Shown here one piece after another: positions 19,131 to 28,158 of a DNA stretch of 64,000 nucleotides. A program made the position numbers and the translations under genes. Source of the stretch: Bacteroides propionicifaciens DSM 19291 = JCM 14649 (GTDB taxonomy: Bacteria; Bacteroidota; Bacteroidia; Bacteroidales; Bacteroidaceae); contig NZ_AQWS01000006.1 in the NCBI RefSeq assembly GCF_000375405.1, forward strand, positions 1 to 64,000, read 5' to 3'. The notes beneath the pieces are model-generated. The model was not told the DNA's origin. It did no database searches and saw only the letters and a program-made list of their open reading frames with translations. Position 1 is the stretch's first letter. Each line of letters opens with the position of its first letter.

Positions 19131-20240
19131 ATGAGAGCAAATAAACAAAGTGTCGTCTTGACTTTAGATGCTGGAGGAACCAAGATGGTGTTTTCAGCTC
19201 TTAAGAATTATGAACAGATTGTCAATCCTTTGGAGTTACATGCAGATACAGATTGCTTGGATGATTGTCTGAATGTTATCTTAACTGGTTTTAAGACTCT
19301 AATGGTCGAATTAGAGTCGATTAATGAATTTCCTGTTGCTGTAAGCTTTGCCTTTCCTGGTCCTGCTGATTACAAAAATGGGATAATTGGTGATTTATCC
19401 AATTATAAAGCTTTTAGAGGAGGAGTAGCATTGGGTCCTTATTTGGAACAAGAATTAAGACTACCCGTATTTATTAATAATGATGGTAATCTTTTTGCCT
19501 ATGGCGAAGCCTTACATGGAGCTTTGCCAATGGTTAATAATTGGTTGATCAAGTCGGGTTGCGATTGGCAATACAAAAACTTGATTGGACTTACTTTCGG
19601 TACAGGTTTTGGTTGTGGAGTGGTGATAAATAATATATTATTAACTGGAGATAACGGCTGTGGAGGTGATATTTGGAATTTTAGAAATAAGAAGTATCCA
19701 GATAAAATAGTTGAAGAGAGTGTTAGTATTCGTGCTGTTAAACGTGTTTATGCAGAGCTTTCAGAAGATAAAAGGAGCCAATTAACCCCGAAAGATATTT
19801 TTGATATTGCCGAAGGTCTTGCTTTGGGTAACCAATTAGCTGCTATACGTAGCTTTGAGGAGATGGGTGAAATGGCTGGTGATGCGCTTTCGCATATGCT
19901 TACTGTTGTGGATGGGCTTGTAGTTTTAGGAGGCGGATTGACAGGAGCATACAAATATATTTTACCTTCCCTTATGCGTGAACTTCGACTTCAAATGAAT
20001 ATGTTTTCTGGAGATCGAGTAGGGCGTATTCAGATGGAAGTCTTTAACTTAATGAACAAAAATGAGAAGTTTGAATTTTTAAGTTCTAAACCGTATTTCA
20101 CGGAAATTCCTTACTCTAATGTAAAAGTTTCTTATCTTGCTGAAAAGAAAACAGGTGTTTTGATATCTGCTTTGGGTACAAATCATGCCATCATGTGTGG
20201 GGCCTATGCTTATGCACTTTCAAAACTTCAAAGCACATAA
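19131..20240 (+). CDS. ROK-family sugar kinase or regulator-like protein
   Basis: Cytoplasmic ROK-family protein, 369 aa. The N-terminal phosphate-binding motif is LDAGGTKM (residues about 12-19). The catalytic Asp lies in NNDGNLFAYGE, and an adenosine-binding motif VVLGGGLTGA is near residue 265. There is no N-terminal DNA-binding domain, so it is a kinase-type member. The zinc-binding CxCGxxGCxE signature of many ROK sugar kinases is absent. Only NGCGGDIW is found at the corresponding place. The protein is also longer than the usual 300 aa. Substrate is unknown. Glucose, mannose, fructose or an N-acetylated sugar are all possible. It is first in a two-gene operon, 18 nt before the glycosidase gene. 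Confidence 0.82.
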   Translation: MRANKQSVVLTLDAGGTKMVFSALKNYEQIVNPLELHADTDCLDDCLNVILTGFKTLMVELESINEFPVAVSFAFPGPADYKNGIIGDLSNYKAFRGGVALGPYLEQELRLPVFINNDGNLFAYGEALHGALPMVNNWLIKSGCDWQYKNLIGLTFGTGFGCGVVINNILLTGDNGCGGDIWNFRNKKYPDKIVEESVSIRAVKRVYAELSEDKRSQLTPKDIFDIAEGLALGNQLAAIRSFEEMGEMAGDALSHMLTVVDGLVVLGGGLTGAYKYILPSLMRELRLQMNMFSGDRVGRIQMEVFNLMNKNEKFEFLSSKPYFTEIPYSNVKVSYLAEKKTGVLISALGTNHAIMCGAYAYALSKLQST

Positions 20241-20258
20241 AATAAAATCTTTAATACA

Positions 20259-21560
20259 ATGAAAAACATTACGTTAGTACTACTTTCTTTTTTCATCGTT
20301 TCTTGTGGATCTAAACTAAGCCCCAAGCAGGAATTAGCACAAAAAATAGCAGATGATAAGAACTTAGTGTATGTTGATAGTTTGGCTAGACTAACTATTA
20401 AAACAGGTTTTGATATAGAAAGCGTTCATTCTCAAATTTGGGTTCGTGAAATGAATACTTTTATTGAACACGCTCTTGAAGTAGTACCTAGAGAGAATAT
20501 TAAAAATGCAATCTTACTCTTTTTTGCTATGCAACAACCCAATGGTGAAACGGTTGATGGGTATGTATTACATGAGGATTTTACATGGTCTGATAATACA
20601 CCGTATTATTCAAAAGCTGCACCTGAGCACGTAGGTTTTAAAAATACTGTTCAGACTGACCAAGAAACTTCACTTATTCAGATGGTAGGTAAGTATATTC
20701 TTAAAACGGGTGATACTGCAATCTTGCAAGAAGACGTGGCTGGTAAAACAGTTGAAGAGCGCATCGAAGATATGATTAACTACCTCATGACTGAGCGTTA
20801 TAATGTTGAGTACGGACTCTTATGGGGTGCTATGACAGCAGATTGGGGAGACATCCAACCCAATGATAGTTTTGGTAAAGATCTAAATGAGTTTTCGCAT
20901 GAGGCTATTGATGTTTACGATAATGCCATGATGATTATCGCACTGGATTACCTTGAAAAAGTGGTTCCTGATCCTTATAAGAAGGCTAAATGGGCTCAGA
21001 TGAGTGATGAGTTCTCGACAAATACACGCAGATACCTATGGGATGTTGAGAATGCAAAGTTTATTCCGCATATTTACCCTAGTGGTTCACCTATACCAAC
21101 TGGCTTTGACGAGAATCAAATCTTTTATCATGGTGGTACAGCTGTTGCGATTGAAGCCGCTTTGCTTACAAACGATGAGATTAAAGATGTGTTGGATCAA
21201 ATGGTACTTAATGTACAACTTTCGGGAATGCCGAGCATTGGTATGACTATGTATCCAGCTTATCCTAAGAACTTCTTTAAGGGGAGCATGAAAACACCTT
21301 ACGTTCATCAAAATGGAGGTGATTGGACTTGGTTTGGTGGTCGTATGATTCAGCAACTAATAGATAATGGCTTTGTGGAAGAGGCTTACCAACAAGTTCA
21401 GCCAATGCTAAAACGTGTAGTAAAAAACAAAAACTTCTTTGAGTGGTATGCTATGGGGGGAGTACCTAGAGGCTCAGAAAACTTTAAAGGTTCTGCAGGA
21501 GTACTAGCAAAATCTATTGAGATGTTTAAGGCTTGGAGTAAAGAGAATCACCCCATATAA
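20259..21560 (+). CDS. Lipoprotein (alpha/alpha)6-barrel glycosidase-like protein
   Basis: A 433-aa predicted lipoprotein with a type II signal sequence ending VSCGS (Cys16), so it is probably attached to a periplasmic or outer-membrane face. The rest is helical with aromatic and acidic clusters typical of six-hairpin glycosidases, such as TDQETSL, WGAMTADWGD, YDNAMM and GGDWTWFGGRM. I could not assign a GH family. GH63-, GH37- or GH78-like folds are possibilities. It is translationally close to the ROK kinase gene, and both lie behind the GntR-linked promoter. This suggests that a released sugar is taken up and phosphorylated by the ROK protein. Catalytic residues cannot be named with confidence. 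Confidence 0.65.
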   Translation: MKNITLVLLSFFIVSCGSKLSPKQELAQKIADDKNLVYVDSLARLTIKTGFDIESVHSQIWVREMNTFIEHALEVVPRENIKNAILLFFAMQQPNGETVDGYVLHEDFTWSDNTPYYSKAAPEHVGFKNTVQTDQETSLIQMVGKYILKTGDTAILQEDVAGKTVEERIEDMINYLMTERYNVEYGLLWGAMTADWGDIQPNDSFGKDLNEFSHEAIDVYDNAMMIIALDYLEKVVPDPYKKAKWAQMSDEFSTNTRRYLWDVENAKFIPHIYPSGSPIPTGFDENQIFYHGGTAVAIEAALLTNDEIKDVLDQMVLNVQLSGMPSIGMTMYPAYPKNFFKGSMKTPYVHQNGGDWTWFGGRMIQQLIDNGFVEEAYQQVQPMLKRVVKNKNFFEWYAMGGVPRGSENFKGSAGVLAKSIEMFKAWSKENHPI

Positions 21561-21660
21561 TATGATTAAAGCTAAGAATGTGTCGCTAAGTTGCTCGATG
21601 CAACTAATGGATTCAATATAGCAATACTTTCAAAACTGATAAGACGTTATATACTTTTAT

Positions 21661-21702
21661 TATAATAAAGCCTCATCTAGTACAAGATGAGGCTTTATTA
21701 TA
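21661..21702. terminator. Bidirectional terminator between the glycosidase gene and prs
   Basis: A perfect 18-bp stem (21661-21678 with 21685-21702) and a 6-nt loop lie between convergent genes. The stem ends are A/T runs on both strands. Confidence 0.9.
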
Positions 21703-21736
21703 ATAAAAATGTGTTTGTGTGCTAATCTTATTTGTA

Positions 21737-22675
21737 TTATAAGATATATTGTGAGCTAATAGACTCGTTGCTAACCACACGTTTGATCGTTAAGGCAAAC
21801 ATGTCAGCAATGCTTAATTGATTAACTTTTGAGCATTTCTTGAAGAATGGAATACTATCAGTAAACACCATTTCCGTAAGTGCAGACGCAGTAATACGCT
21901 CGCTTGCAGGGTCTGACATTACACAGTGGCTCGCAATAGCACGTACCGACTTAGCACCAGCATCAAGCATAACATTAGCAGCTTTAGTAATTGTACCAGC
22001 TGTATCAACAATGTCGTCAAGAAGAATAACATTCTTACCTTCAACATCACCAATGATTTGCATAGTAGCTACTTTGTTAGCCTCTTCTCTAGTCTTGTTA
22101 CAAAGAACTAACGGCACACCTAAATGTTTAGAGTAGGTATTTGCACGTTTTGAACCACCAACATCTGGTGTAGCAATAACTAAGTTTTCTAAGTTCAACG
22201 ATTTAATATATGGCATGAACACAGCAGAAGCATAAAGGTGATCAACTGGAACGTTGAAGAAACCTTGAATCTGATCTGCATGAAGGTCCATAGTGATTAA
22301 TCTGTCGATACCTGCTGTAACCAATAAATCGGCAACAAGCTTAGCACCTATAGAAACACGTGGCTTATCTTTTCTATCTTGACGTGCCCATCCAAAGTAA
22401 GGAATTACTGCAACGATGCTTTTAGCCGAAGCTCTTTTAGCAGCATCAATCATTAGTAATAATTCCATTAAGTTGTCCGAGTTGGGAAAAGTAGATTGGA
22501 CTAAGAAGACATTCGCCCCACGGATTGATTCTTCGTAAGAAACTGCAAACTCACCGTCAGCAAAGTGAGCAATGTTCATGTTACCAAGAGGACAATCAAG
22601 GCTTTGGCAGATTTTTTCTGCTAGATATCTCGAGTTAGTACCTGAGAATACCATAAAAGGAGTAGTTTGGCTCAT
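21737..22675 (-). CDS. prs: Ribose-phosphate pyrophosphokinase
   Basis: Makes PRPP from ribose-5-phosphate and ATP for purine, pyrimidine, histidine, tryptophan and NAD synthesis. The 312-aa length is typical of class I enzymes. Visible motifs include the ATP-binding flexible-loop region YFGWARQDRK, MDLHADQIQGFF for ribose phosphate/metal binding, and the PRPP-binding loop LLDDIVDTAGT. The enzyme is cytoplasmic and hexameric in characterised homologues. It is a single gene between two terminator/promoter boundaries and convergent with the glycosidase operon. Residue spacing at the N-terminus (MVFSGTNSRYLAEKI) supports the given start. Confidence 0.96.
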   Translation of the reverse strand: MSQTTPFMVFSGTNSRYLAEKICQSLDCPLGNMNIAHFADGEFAVSYEESIRGANVFLVQSTFPNSDNLMELLLMIDAAKRASAKSIVAVIPYFGWARQDRKDKPRVSIGAKLVADLLVTAGIDRLITMDLHADQIQGFFNVPVDHLYASAVFMPYIKSLNLENLVIATPDVGGSKRANTYSKHLGVPLVLCNKTREEANKVATMQIIGDVEGKNVILLDDIVDTAGTITKAANVMLDAGAKSVRAIASHCVMSDPASERITASALTEMVFTDSIPFFKKCSKVNQLSIADMFALTIKRVVSNESISSQYIL

Positions 22676-22713
22676 TTGTTTTGAATAGTTATTACTATTT
22701 ATTATTTCGCTAA

Positions 22714-22721
22714 CAAAGGTA
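22714..22721 (-). promoter_or_regulatory. -7 element of the prs promoter
   Basis: TACCTTTG on the minus strand matches TAnnTTTG and lies about 40 nt upstream of the prs ATG. No clear TTTG was seen at -33. Confidence 0.55.
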
Positions 22722-22916
22722 TAACTTCTTAGAGTATTATAAAAAAGTTCTCATATATTTATTAGATTAAATAGATGTGCTAGGCATGGTATATTGATGT
22801 TATCTGCTTGTTACTAGTTAAATAGAAGCTTATATTAAAATTCTATATTTTAGAGGGTTGCTTTCATGTAAAATATATTGGATGTAGTAATTGTCCTTAA
22901 ATGATAAACTACATTA

Positions 22917-22948
22917 TTTCATTTGTTCCTAACGTTATCTTATCTTTG
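22917..22948 (+). promoter_or_regulatory. Promoter of the sensor kinase operon
   Basis: TATCTTTG (22941-22948) is a consensus -7 element. TTTC (22917-22920) precedes it with a 20-nt spacer. The predicted start is about 15 nt before the ATG at 22971. Confidence 0.65.
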
Positions 22949-22970
22949 GTAGTTAATAAGCCCGAACGAT

Positions 22971-25900
22971 ATGAAATTTATAATAGCTGCTTTGACGAGC
23001 CTTTCTCTGCTCCTAACTTCATGTCTGGGGATTGCCCCGACACAAGAAGTAAGAGAAATTGATCGTTTGAACCATAAAGCTTCTCTATTCTGGTATGTCT
23101 CGCTCGATTCTGTTGCAGAATTTGCGGGACTTGCTTATAAAAACACGAAGTATTATGAGCTAGGCAAAGCTGAAGCCGCCAATAACCTTGGCTTTTATAA
23201 ATTCATGCAGATGGATTTTCAGCGTGCGATGCAATATTACCAAGAGATTTCTGAATATACCAACAATGAGCTTGAATTGTTGATATCAGACATTGGTATG
23301 ATGAAGGTTTTCCAGCGTACAGCTCGTAGCAAGCAGTTTTATGACTATCGTAACAGTGCATTAGCACGCATGAAACGTATTAACGAAGATCGCTCAGTAT
23401 TTGATACAGAGAAAGACCTTGACCGATTGCTTTATGCTTATAGCGAGTTCTATATCGTTTCGGCAATCTACTTCTATTACTTACAGCAAGACCATGAAGC
23501 GGGAATTGCTTTGGATGATATAACTTTTCTATCTGATTTGAGCTTTTCTAGTTTAACCCATGGAATTAAGTTAAACCAATACCTGTATTATCAGTATGTA
23601 AAAGGATCAACTAAGCTTGTTTCAGGAAACAGCTATGAGAAGAAGATTCTTCACTCTTTTGATATTCTATATCAAACATGGATCGCTGCACGGGAATATG
23701 GTATTGATTACTTTGAGGGTAACGCTGCTCAAAGTATGGCCGACATGATGGCAAGTCATGCCAACTACGCTTTGCTTAAAAGAGATAGGGGCCATTTACT
23801 AGCTAGTTTTGGGGTGATTGATTCTCTTTTACCACTACGTTTGGGTGAATCTGCCTTGGCTTTATTTCAGAGCTATAAAGATATATACCAGATAGCTGGA
23901 GCTTATGTTACGATTGGCAAGTATTATAATTACCATCAACTATATAATAAGGCATTAGAAGCCTTGACTAAAGCGCTAGATGTAGTAAATAAGCACCACA
24001 AAACTTATTATCCAGATCATCACAATACTCCTGATGATTTGGTATTGTATGACAAGGATGATGCTGGCGATTACACCGAAATCAACTGGATTAAGGATGA
24101 TGTCTTTACTGTTCCCGAGTGGATTGCTCGAATTCGTGAGCAGCTAAGTGTTGTTTATGCAGGATTAAACAATAAAGAAGCCTCAGACTACAATCGTAAT
24201 ATCTATTTAGATATTTTAGACTTGGTACGTCAAGATAAAGAAGCTGAGAGTCGATTTGAATCATTGAAGCAAGAAGAGAAATTCATCAATACATTGCTCT
24301 TTTTGTTGTTCTTTGTAATACTCTGCTTAAGTATCATTTTTATTTGGTTAAACAAGCATGCTAAGCGAAAAACACAGGCTTACTTTGTTCGTCTTGAAAA
24401 GAGCTTACTAACCTGTCGTGAGCTTACAGCTAGTTTACCACAAAAAGACGATGATGTGGAGGCTATATTTAAGCCGATAGTTTCTATTATTGAACAGTTT
24501 TTAGTCGAAACAACTAATGTTGAACGCATACTAATGCGTGTTCAACTCAAAGGAGAAGAGTTTGAGACCATCTATGACTCAGCTCCATCTCTAGCCAATA
24601 AAGAGCTTGTGCACGTTAACTTCAATCTTAAAACAGAGGACAGCTCAATCAGTGATGGCTTTTTTCGTGTCTATACGCGTAAAGCCTTATCTAAAGAAGA
24701 TATTTCATTTATAAATATCCTTTCACCATATGTGGTTTGGGCCATTGAGAATGGCTTGCACTATATGGATCTGGGTGAAGAGCGTGCTATCTTAGACAAG
24801 AAGCTTTTTATAACCAACCAACATAACATTCAGCATAAGCGAGAGAATATTATGAAGAGAGCTTGTATGCGTGTGGTCTATGGGATCCAACCCTATTTAG
24901 ATAGAGTCCGCAATGAGCTCGACAAGATCGTTCATGCCGACTACGCTCAATACCAAGAAGTACGAACATATAAGTATAAATATATTGAGGAACTTTTAAC
25001 AACAATTCAAGAGCATAATGAGGTATTAGCCTTGTGGATCAATATCAAACAGGGTGAACTGAGTCTTCAGATTACCAATTTCAATCTAGGTGATTTATTG
25101 AAGCTTTTGCAGAAGAGTACGCGGTCGTTTGAACAGAAAGGAATTGAGCTTAGGGTAGAACCGCGAGATCTTTATGTTAAGGCCGATGAAGCCTTAACCC
25201 TATTTATGCTGAATACCCTGCTCGAAAATGCACTTAAGTTTACTCCTAGTGGAGGTCGAGTGGAGGTTATAATGCAAGAAGAGGCAGATTACGTTGAAGT
25301 CTCTGTAGTTGATACAGGTTTGGGTATTAGCCCCGAAGATATATCTACACTTTTAAATGAGAAAGTCTACGACTCCAATGCTATAGGTGAAGGTAACCCT
25401 GTGGTAATGGAAAATAAGGGAAGTGGTTTTGGCCTGATCAACTGTAAGGCCATTATCGATAAATACCAAAAGACCAATCCAATATTCAAAGTCTGTGACT
25501 TTTCAATTGAGAGTACGGTAAATAAAGGAAGTCGATTTTCTTTTCGCTTGCCCTACGGCCTCAAGAAAAGCTTACTCGTAGCATTACTTTTAATTAGTAA
25601 TTTATTTACTGTCGATGCGAGGGTTACAAATACTATTGATTGGGAAGAGAATCTCGATACATTAACCACGGGTTATAGTTATCTCAAAGAGGCATCGGAT
25701 TATGCTGATGCTGCCTATTTTAGTAATAAGGAGTATAAATATAAACTTAGCTTAGACTATATAGCTAGGGCTATTACGGCATTGAATAATTATTACGAAG
25801 ATCAAAACGATGATAATTATCCATTGATGTCGTTAGTTGATTATAATATTCCTGCTGAGATTGGTTGGTGGGATAGGGAGTTTGCTACGAGTTATAATGT

Positions 25901-27416
25901 CATTTTAGATATCCGTAATGAAGCATCGATTGCATTTCTAGCGCTTAAAAACATTGATGGGTATAACTATAATAATGTAGCCTATACGATGTTGTATAAA
26001 TCGTTGACCAAAGACGACTCTTTGGATAGGTTCTGTAAAATATTAGAGCGCTCGACCTCTAACAAGCGTATTGTTTTGATTATTCTTTTGCTTTTGGTTG
26101 TTTCGGCCATCGTAGTTTATTACATGGCATACGTAAGACAGCGCTATCTTCGTCGGTGGAGTCTGGAGCAGGTACTCGATATAAATCAGATTATCTTCTC
26201 CTCTTCTCTAAAATATACAACTTCACTCGATGATAGTCCTATTGAAGAGATAGACTTTACTACTATCCCTCAAGAGATCTTATCTAATAGCTTCTCTAAA
26301 ATTAACGATCTTTTGGCTGTTGAGCAACTAAGCTTGGTGCTCTATGACCGTGAAAAGCAACGTTTCTTTACGACCTCGTACCCCGAACAAATTGAGCTCG
26401 ATAAGACTAATCTTTCTACCTGTCTCGAATCACAAGAGTGGATACATGAAGGTAACGAATATTATATTCCTCTTGAGGTCGTTGTTGGTGAGATTTCTCA
26501 GCGGGTAGGTATATTTTACATTAAATTAAGAGAGGTTAGAACAGCCAAAGAAGAAAAGATCTTGGTTGAGTTTATAGTTAGGTATTTGTCGACTGTGCTT
26601 TATAATACGATGATAAGGACAGCAGGAAGGCTTAGGGATATTAACTTGGTCTTTGATGATATCCATCGTTTGGAGTGGGAGAACAATCAAATCCACGTTC
26701 AAAACCGAGTTCTGGACAACTGCCTTTCAGCTATTAAGCACGAAACAATCTATTATCCTAGTCGACTTAAGCAGCTTGTCGAACAGCTTTTGTCGGATAA
26801 TATATCTACCGAAGATGAGCAGAGTCAAATTCGAGGAATGTATGACTTAGTCGAATATTACAAGGGGGTCTTTACTATTCTAAGCTTATGGGCAAAGAAG
26901 GAGTTGGAGCAAGCTACCTTTAGACGCTCCACCCTTGAGGTTGATCAATTGGTCGACTCTTTGCAGAAGTGCTTTCAACGTAAATCAAAGCACCGAGTTA
27001 ACCAGCTAACCCTAACTTGGAAAGTAGAGCCAGGGTTAGAACTTGTTGGCGATGACAAGTTGATTGTTTATCTCTTTGAGCTTCTCTTTAGTGATGCCAT
27101 AGCTTTGGATGAATCTGGTAATGTTGAAATAGAGATATCGGCTGATAAGCATTTCATTAATTTTACCTATCACGATAATCGAGTGCATTACTCCCCTGAG
27201 CAGCTCAATAATCTTTTCTATCCTGTGATTACTTCTATGAAGGGATCTTCTGTAGGTGGGTTATCGGGTTTAACCTGCCTGATTGCAAAAGAGATAATAC
27301 GAGAGCACGATGAATTTGTGGGCAGACGTGGTTGTCGAATTAATGTGTATGATGATGAAGGTGTGAAGCTAGTCTTTAGCCTTCCAAGAAAACTGAAAAT
27401 AGAAAACGAAATATAA
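22971..27416 (+). CDS. Two-module sensor histidine kinase-like lipoprotein (DUF5112/DUF5113-like)
   Basis: A 1481-aa protein that reads like two sensors joined end to end. Module 1 has a lipoprotein signal (LLTSC, Cys18), a TPR-like helical periplasmic region, a transmembrane helix (about 441-461) and a kinase-like region. Its ATPase has an N box (Asn753), G1 DTGLGI (781-786) and G2 GSGFGL (817-822). The likely dimerisation helix NQHNIQHKREN (616-626) has a poorly conserved H box. Module 2 starts with a hydrophobic helix (867-884), then a periplasmic part, a second helix (about 1034-1053), and an H box IKHETIYYP with His1257. Its ATP-binding domain is degenerate: no N-box Asn and no DxGxG. 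It is 4 nt from the response regulator gene. The signal sensed is unknown. Related Bacteroidota proteins carry DUF5112/DUF5113 labels, which I assign from memory. Confidence 0.75.
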   Translation: MKFIIAALTSLSLLLTSCLGIAPTQEVREIDRLNHKASLFWYVSLDSVAEFAGLAYKNTKYYELGKAEAANNLGFYKFMQMDFQRAMQYYQEISEYTNNELELLISDIGMMKVFQRTARSKQFYDYRNSALARMKRINEDRSVFDTEKDLDRLLYAYSEFYIVSAIYFYYLQQDHEAGIALDDITFLSDLSFSSLTHGIKLNQYLYYQYVKGSTKLVSGNSYEKKILHSFDILYQTWIAAREYGIDYFEGNAAQSMADMMASHANYALLKRDRGHLLASFGVIDSLLPLRLGESALALFQSYKDIYQIAGAYVTIGKYYNYHQLYNKALEALTKALDVVNKHHKTYYPDHHNTPDDLVLYDKDDAGDYTEINWIKDDVFTVPEWIARIREQLSVVYAGLNNKEASDYNRNIYLDILDLVRQDKEAESRFESLKQEEKFINTLLFLLFFVILCLSIIFIWLNKHAKRKTQAYFVRLEKSLLTCRELTASLPQKDDDVEAIFKPIVSIIEQFLVETTNVERILMRVQLKGEEFETIYDSAPSLANKELVHVNFNLKTEDSSISDGFFRVYTRKALSKEDISFINILSPYVVWAIENGLHYMDLGEERAILDKKLFITNQHNIQHKRENIMKRACMRVVYGIQPYLDRVRNELDKIVHADYAQYQEVRTYKYKYIEELLTTIQEHNEVLALWINIKQGELSLQITNFNLGDLLKLLQKSTRSFEQKGIELRVEPRDLYVKADEALTLFMLNTLLENALKFTPSGGRVEVIMQEEADYVEVSVVDTGLGISPEDISTLLNEKVYDSNAIGEGNPVVMENKGSGFGLINCKAIIDKYQKTNPIFKVCDFSIESTVNKGSRFSFRLPYGLKKSLLVALLLISNLFTVDARVTNTIDWEENLDTLTTGYSYLKEASDYADAAYFSNKEYKYKLSLDYIARAITALNNYYEDQNDDNYPLMSLVDYNIPAEIGWWDREFATSYNVILDIRNEASIAFLALKNIDGYNYNNVAYTMLYKSLTKDDSLDRFCKILERSTSNKRIVLIILLLLVVSAIVVYYMAYVRQRYLRRWSLEQVLDINQIIFSSSLKYTTSLDDSPIEEIDFTTIPQEILSNSFSKINDLLAVEQLSLVLYDREKQRFFTTSYPEQIELDKTNLSTCLESQEWIHEGNEYYIPLEVVVGEISQRVGIFYIKLREVRTAKEEKILVEFIVRYLSTVLYNTMIRTAGRLRDINLVFDDIHRLEWENNQIHVQNRVLDNCLSAIKHETIYYPSRLKQLVEQLLSDNISTEDEQSQIRGMYDLVEYYKGVFTILSLWAKKELEQATFRRSTLEVDQLVDSLQKCFQRKSKHRVNQLTLTWKVEPGLELVGDDKLIVYLFELLFSDAIALDESGNVEIEISADKHFINFTYHDNRVHYSPEQLNNLFYPVITSMKGSSVGGLSGLTCLIAKEIIREHDEFVGRRGCRINVYDDEGVKLVFSLPRKLKIENEI

Positions 27417-27420
27417 GGAT

Positions 27421-28158
27421 ATGAGTACTACTGATAAAGATTTTAAAGTAATTATAGTTGAAGACGTTCAATTAGAACTGAAAGGCACACAACAAATATT
27501 TAAGCATGAGATTCCTAATGCCATTGTTATTGGTACAGCTATGAATGAGGCTGATTTTTGGGAGTTAATGGCTAAAGATATCCCCGATTTGGTATTGCTT
27601 GATTTGGGTTTAGGTGGATCAACTACTGTTGGCGTGGATATTTGTCGTAAACTATCCAAAGATTATCCTTCAGTACGTGTACTAATCTTCACGGGTGAGG
27701 TGCTCAATGAAAAGCTTTGGGTTGATGTATTGGGTGCAGGTGCTGCAGGAATAATCCTAAAGACTGGGGAGCTCCTAACGAAGCCCGATGTTGAGGCTGT
27801 AATAAGTGGCAAGCAACTCGTGTTTAATACCCCAATATTAACACGTATAGTCGATAGATTTAAGCAAGCCGTAGTTAGTGATTATAAGCGACAAGAAGCA
27901 GTTATTGGCTATGATATTGATGAATATGACGAACGTTTTTTGCGTCATCTCGCTTTGGGCTATACCAAAGACATGATTGCAAACCTTAAGGCAATGCCTT
28001 TTGGAGTCAAGTCTTTGGAGAAACGCCAGACCGACCTTATTACTCGACTTTTTAGTGCAGAAGAACGAGTTGGTGGAGTTAATGCCACTCGCTTAGTTGT
28101 TCGCGCATTAGAACTACGTATCCTAGATATTGATAACCTTGAATCAGATGAAGAGTAA
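27421..28158 (+). CDS. Response regulator with LuxR-like C-terminal domain
   Basis: A 245-aa response regulator. The receiver domain (about 8-130) has the acidic pair Glu14/Asp15, phospho-acceptor Asp61 in LLDLGLGG, the switch Thr in FTGE and the conserved Lys in ILKTGE. It should therefore be phosphorylatable. The C-terminal part (about 165-240) resembles a NarL/LuxR helix-turn-helix (RFLRHLALGYTKDMIANL) but is divergent. Similar Bacteroidota proteins are labelled DUF5932. It follows the two-module kinase by 4 nt and its 3' end overlaps the transporter start, so the three genes are probably translationally coupled. The target promoters are unknown. Confidence 0.83.
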   Translation: MSTTDKDFKVIIVEDVQLELKGTQQIFKHEIPNAIVIGTAMNEADFWELMAKDIPDLVLLDLGLGGSTTVGVDICRKLSKDYPSVRVLIFTGEVLNEKLWVDVLGAGAAGIILKTGELLTKPDVEAVISGKQLVFNTPILTRIVDRFKQAVVSDYKRQEAVIGYDIDEYDERFLRHLALGYTKDMIANLKAMPFGVKSLEKRQTDLITRLFSAEERVGGVNATRLVVRALELRILDIDNLESDEE

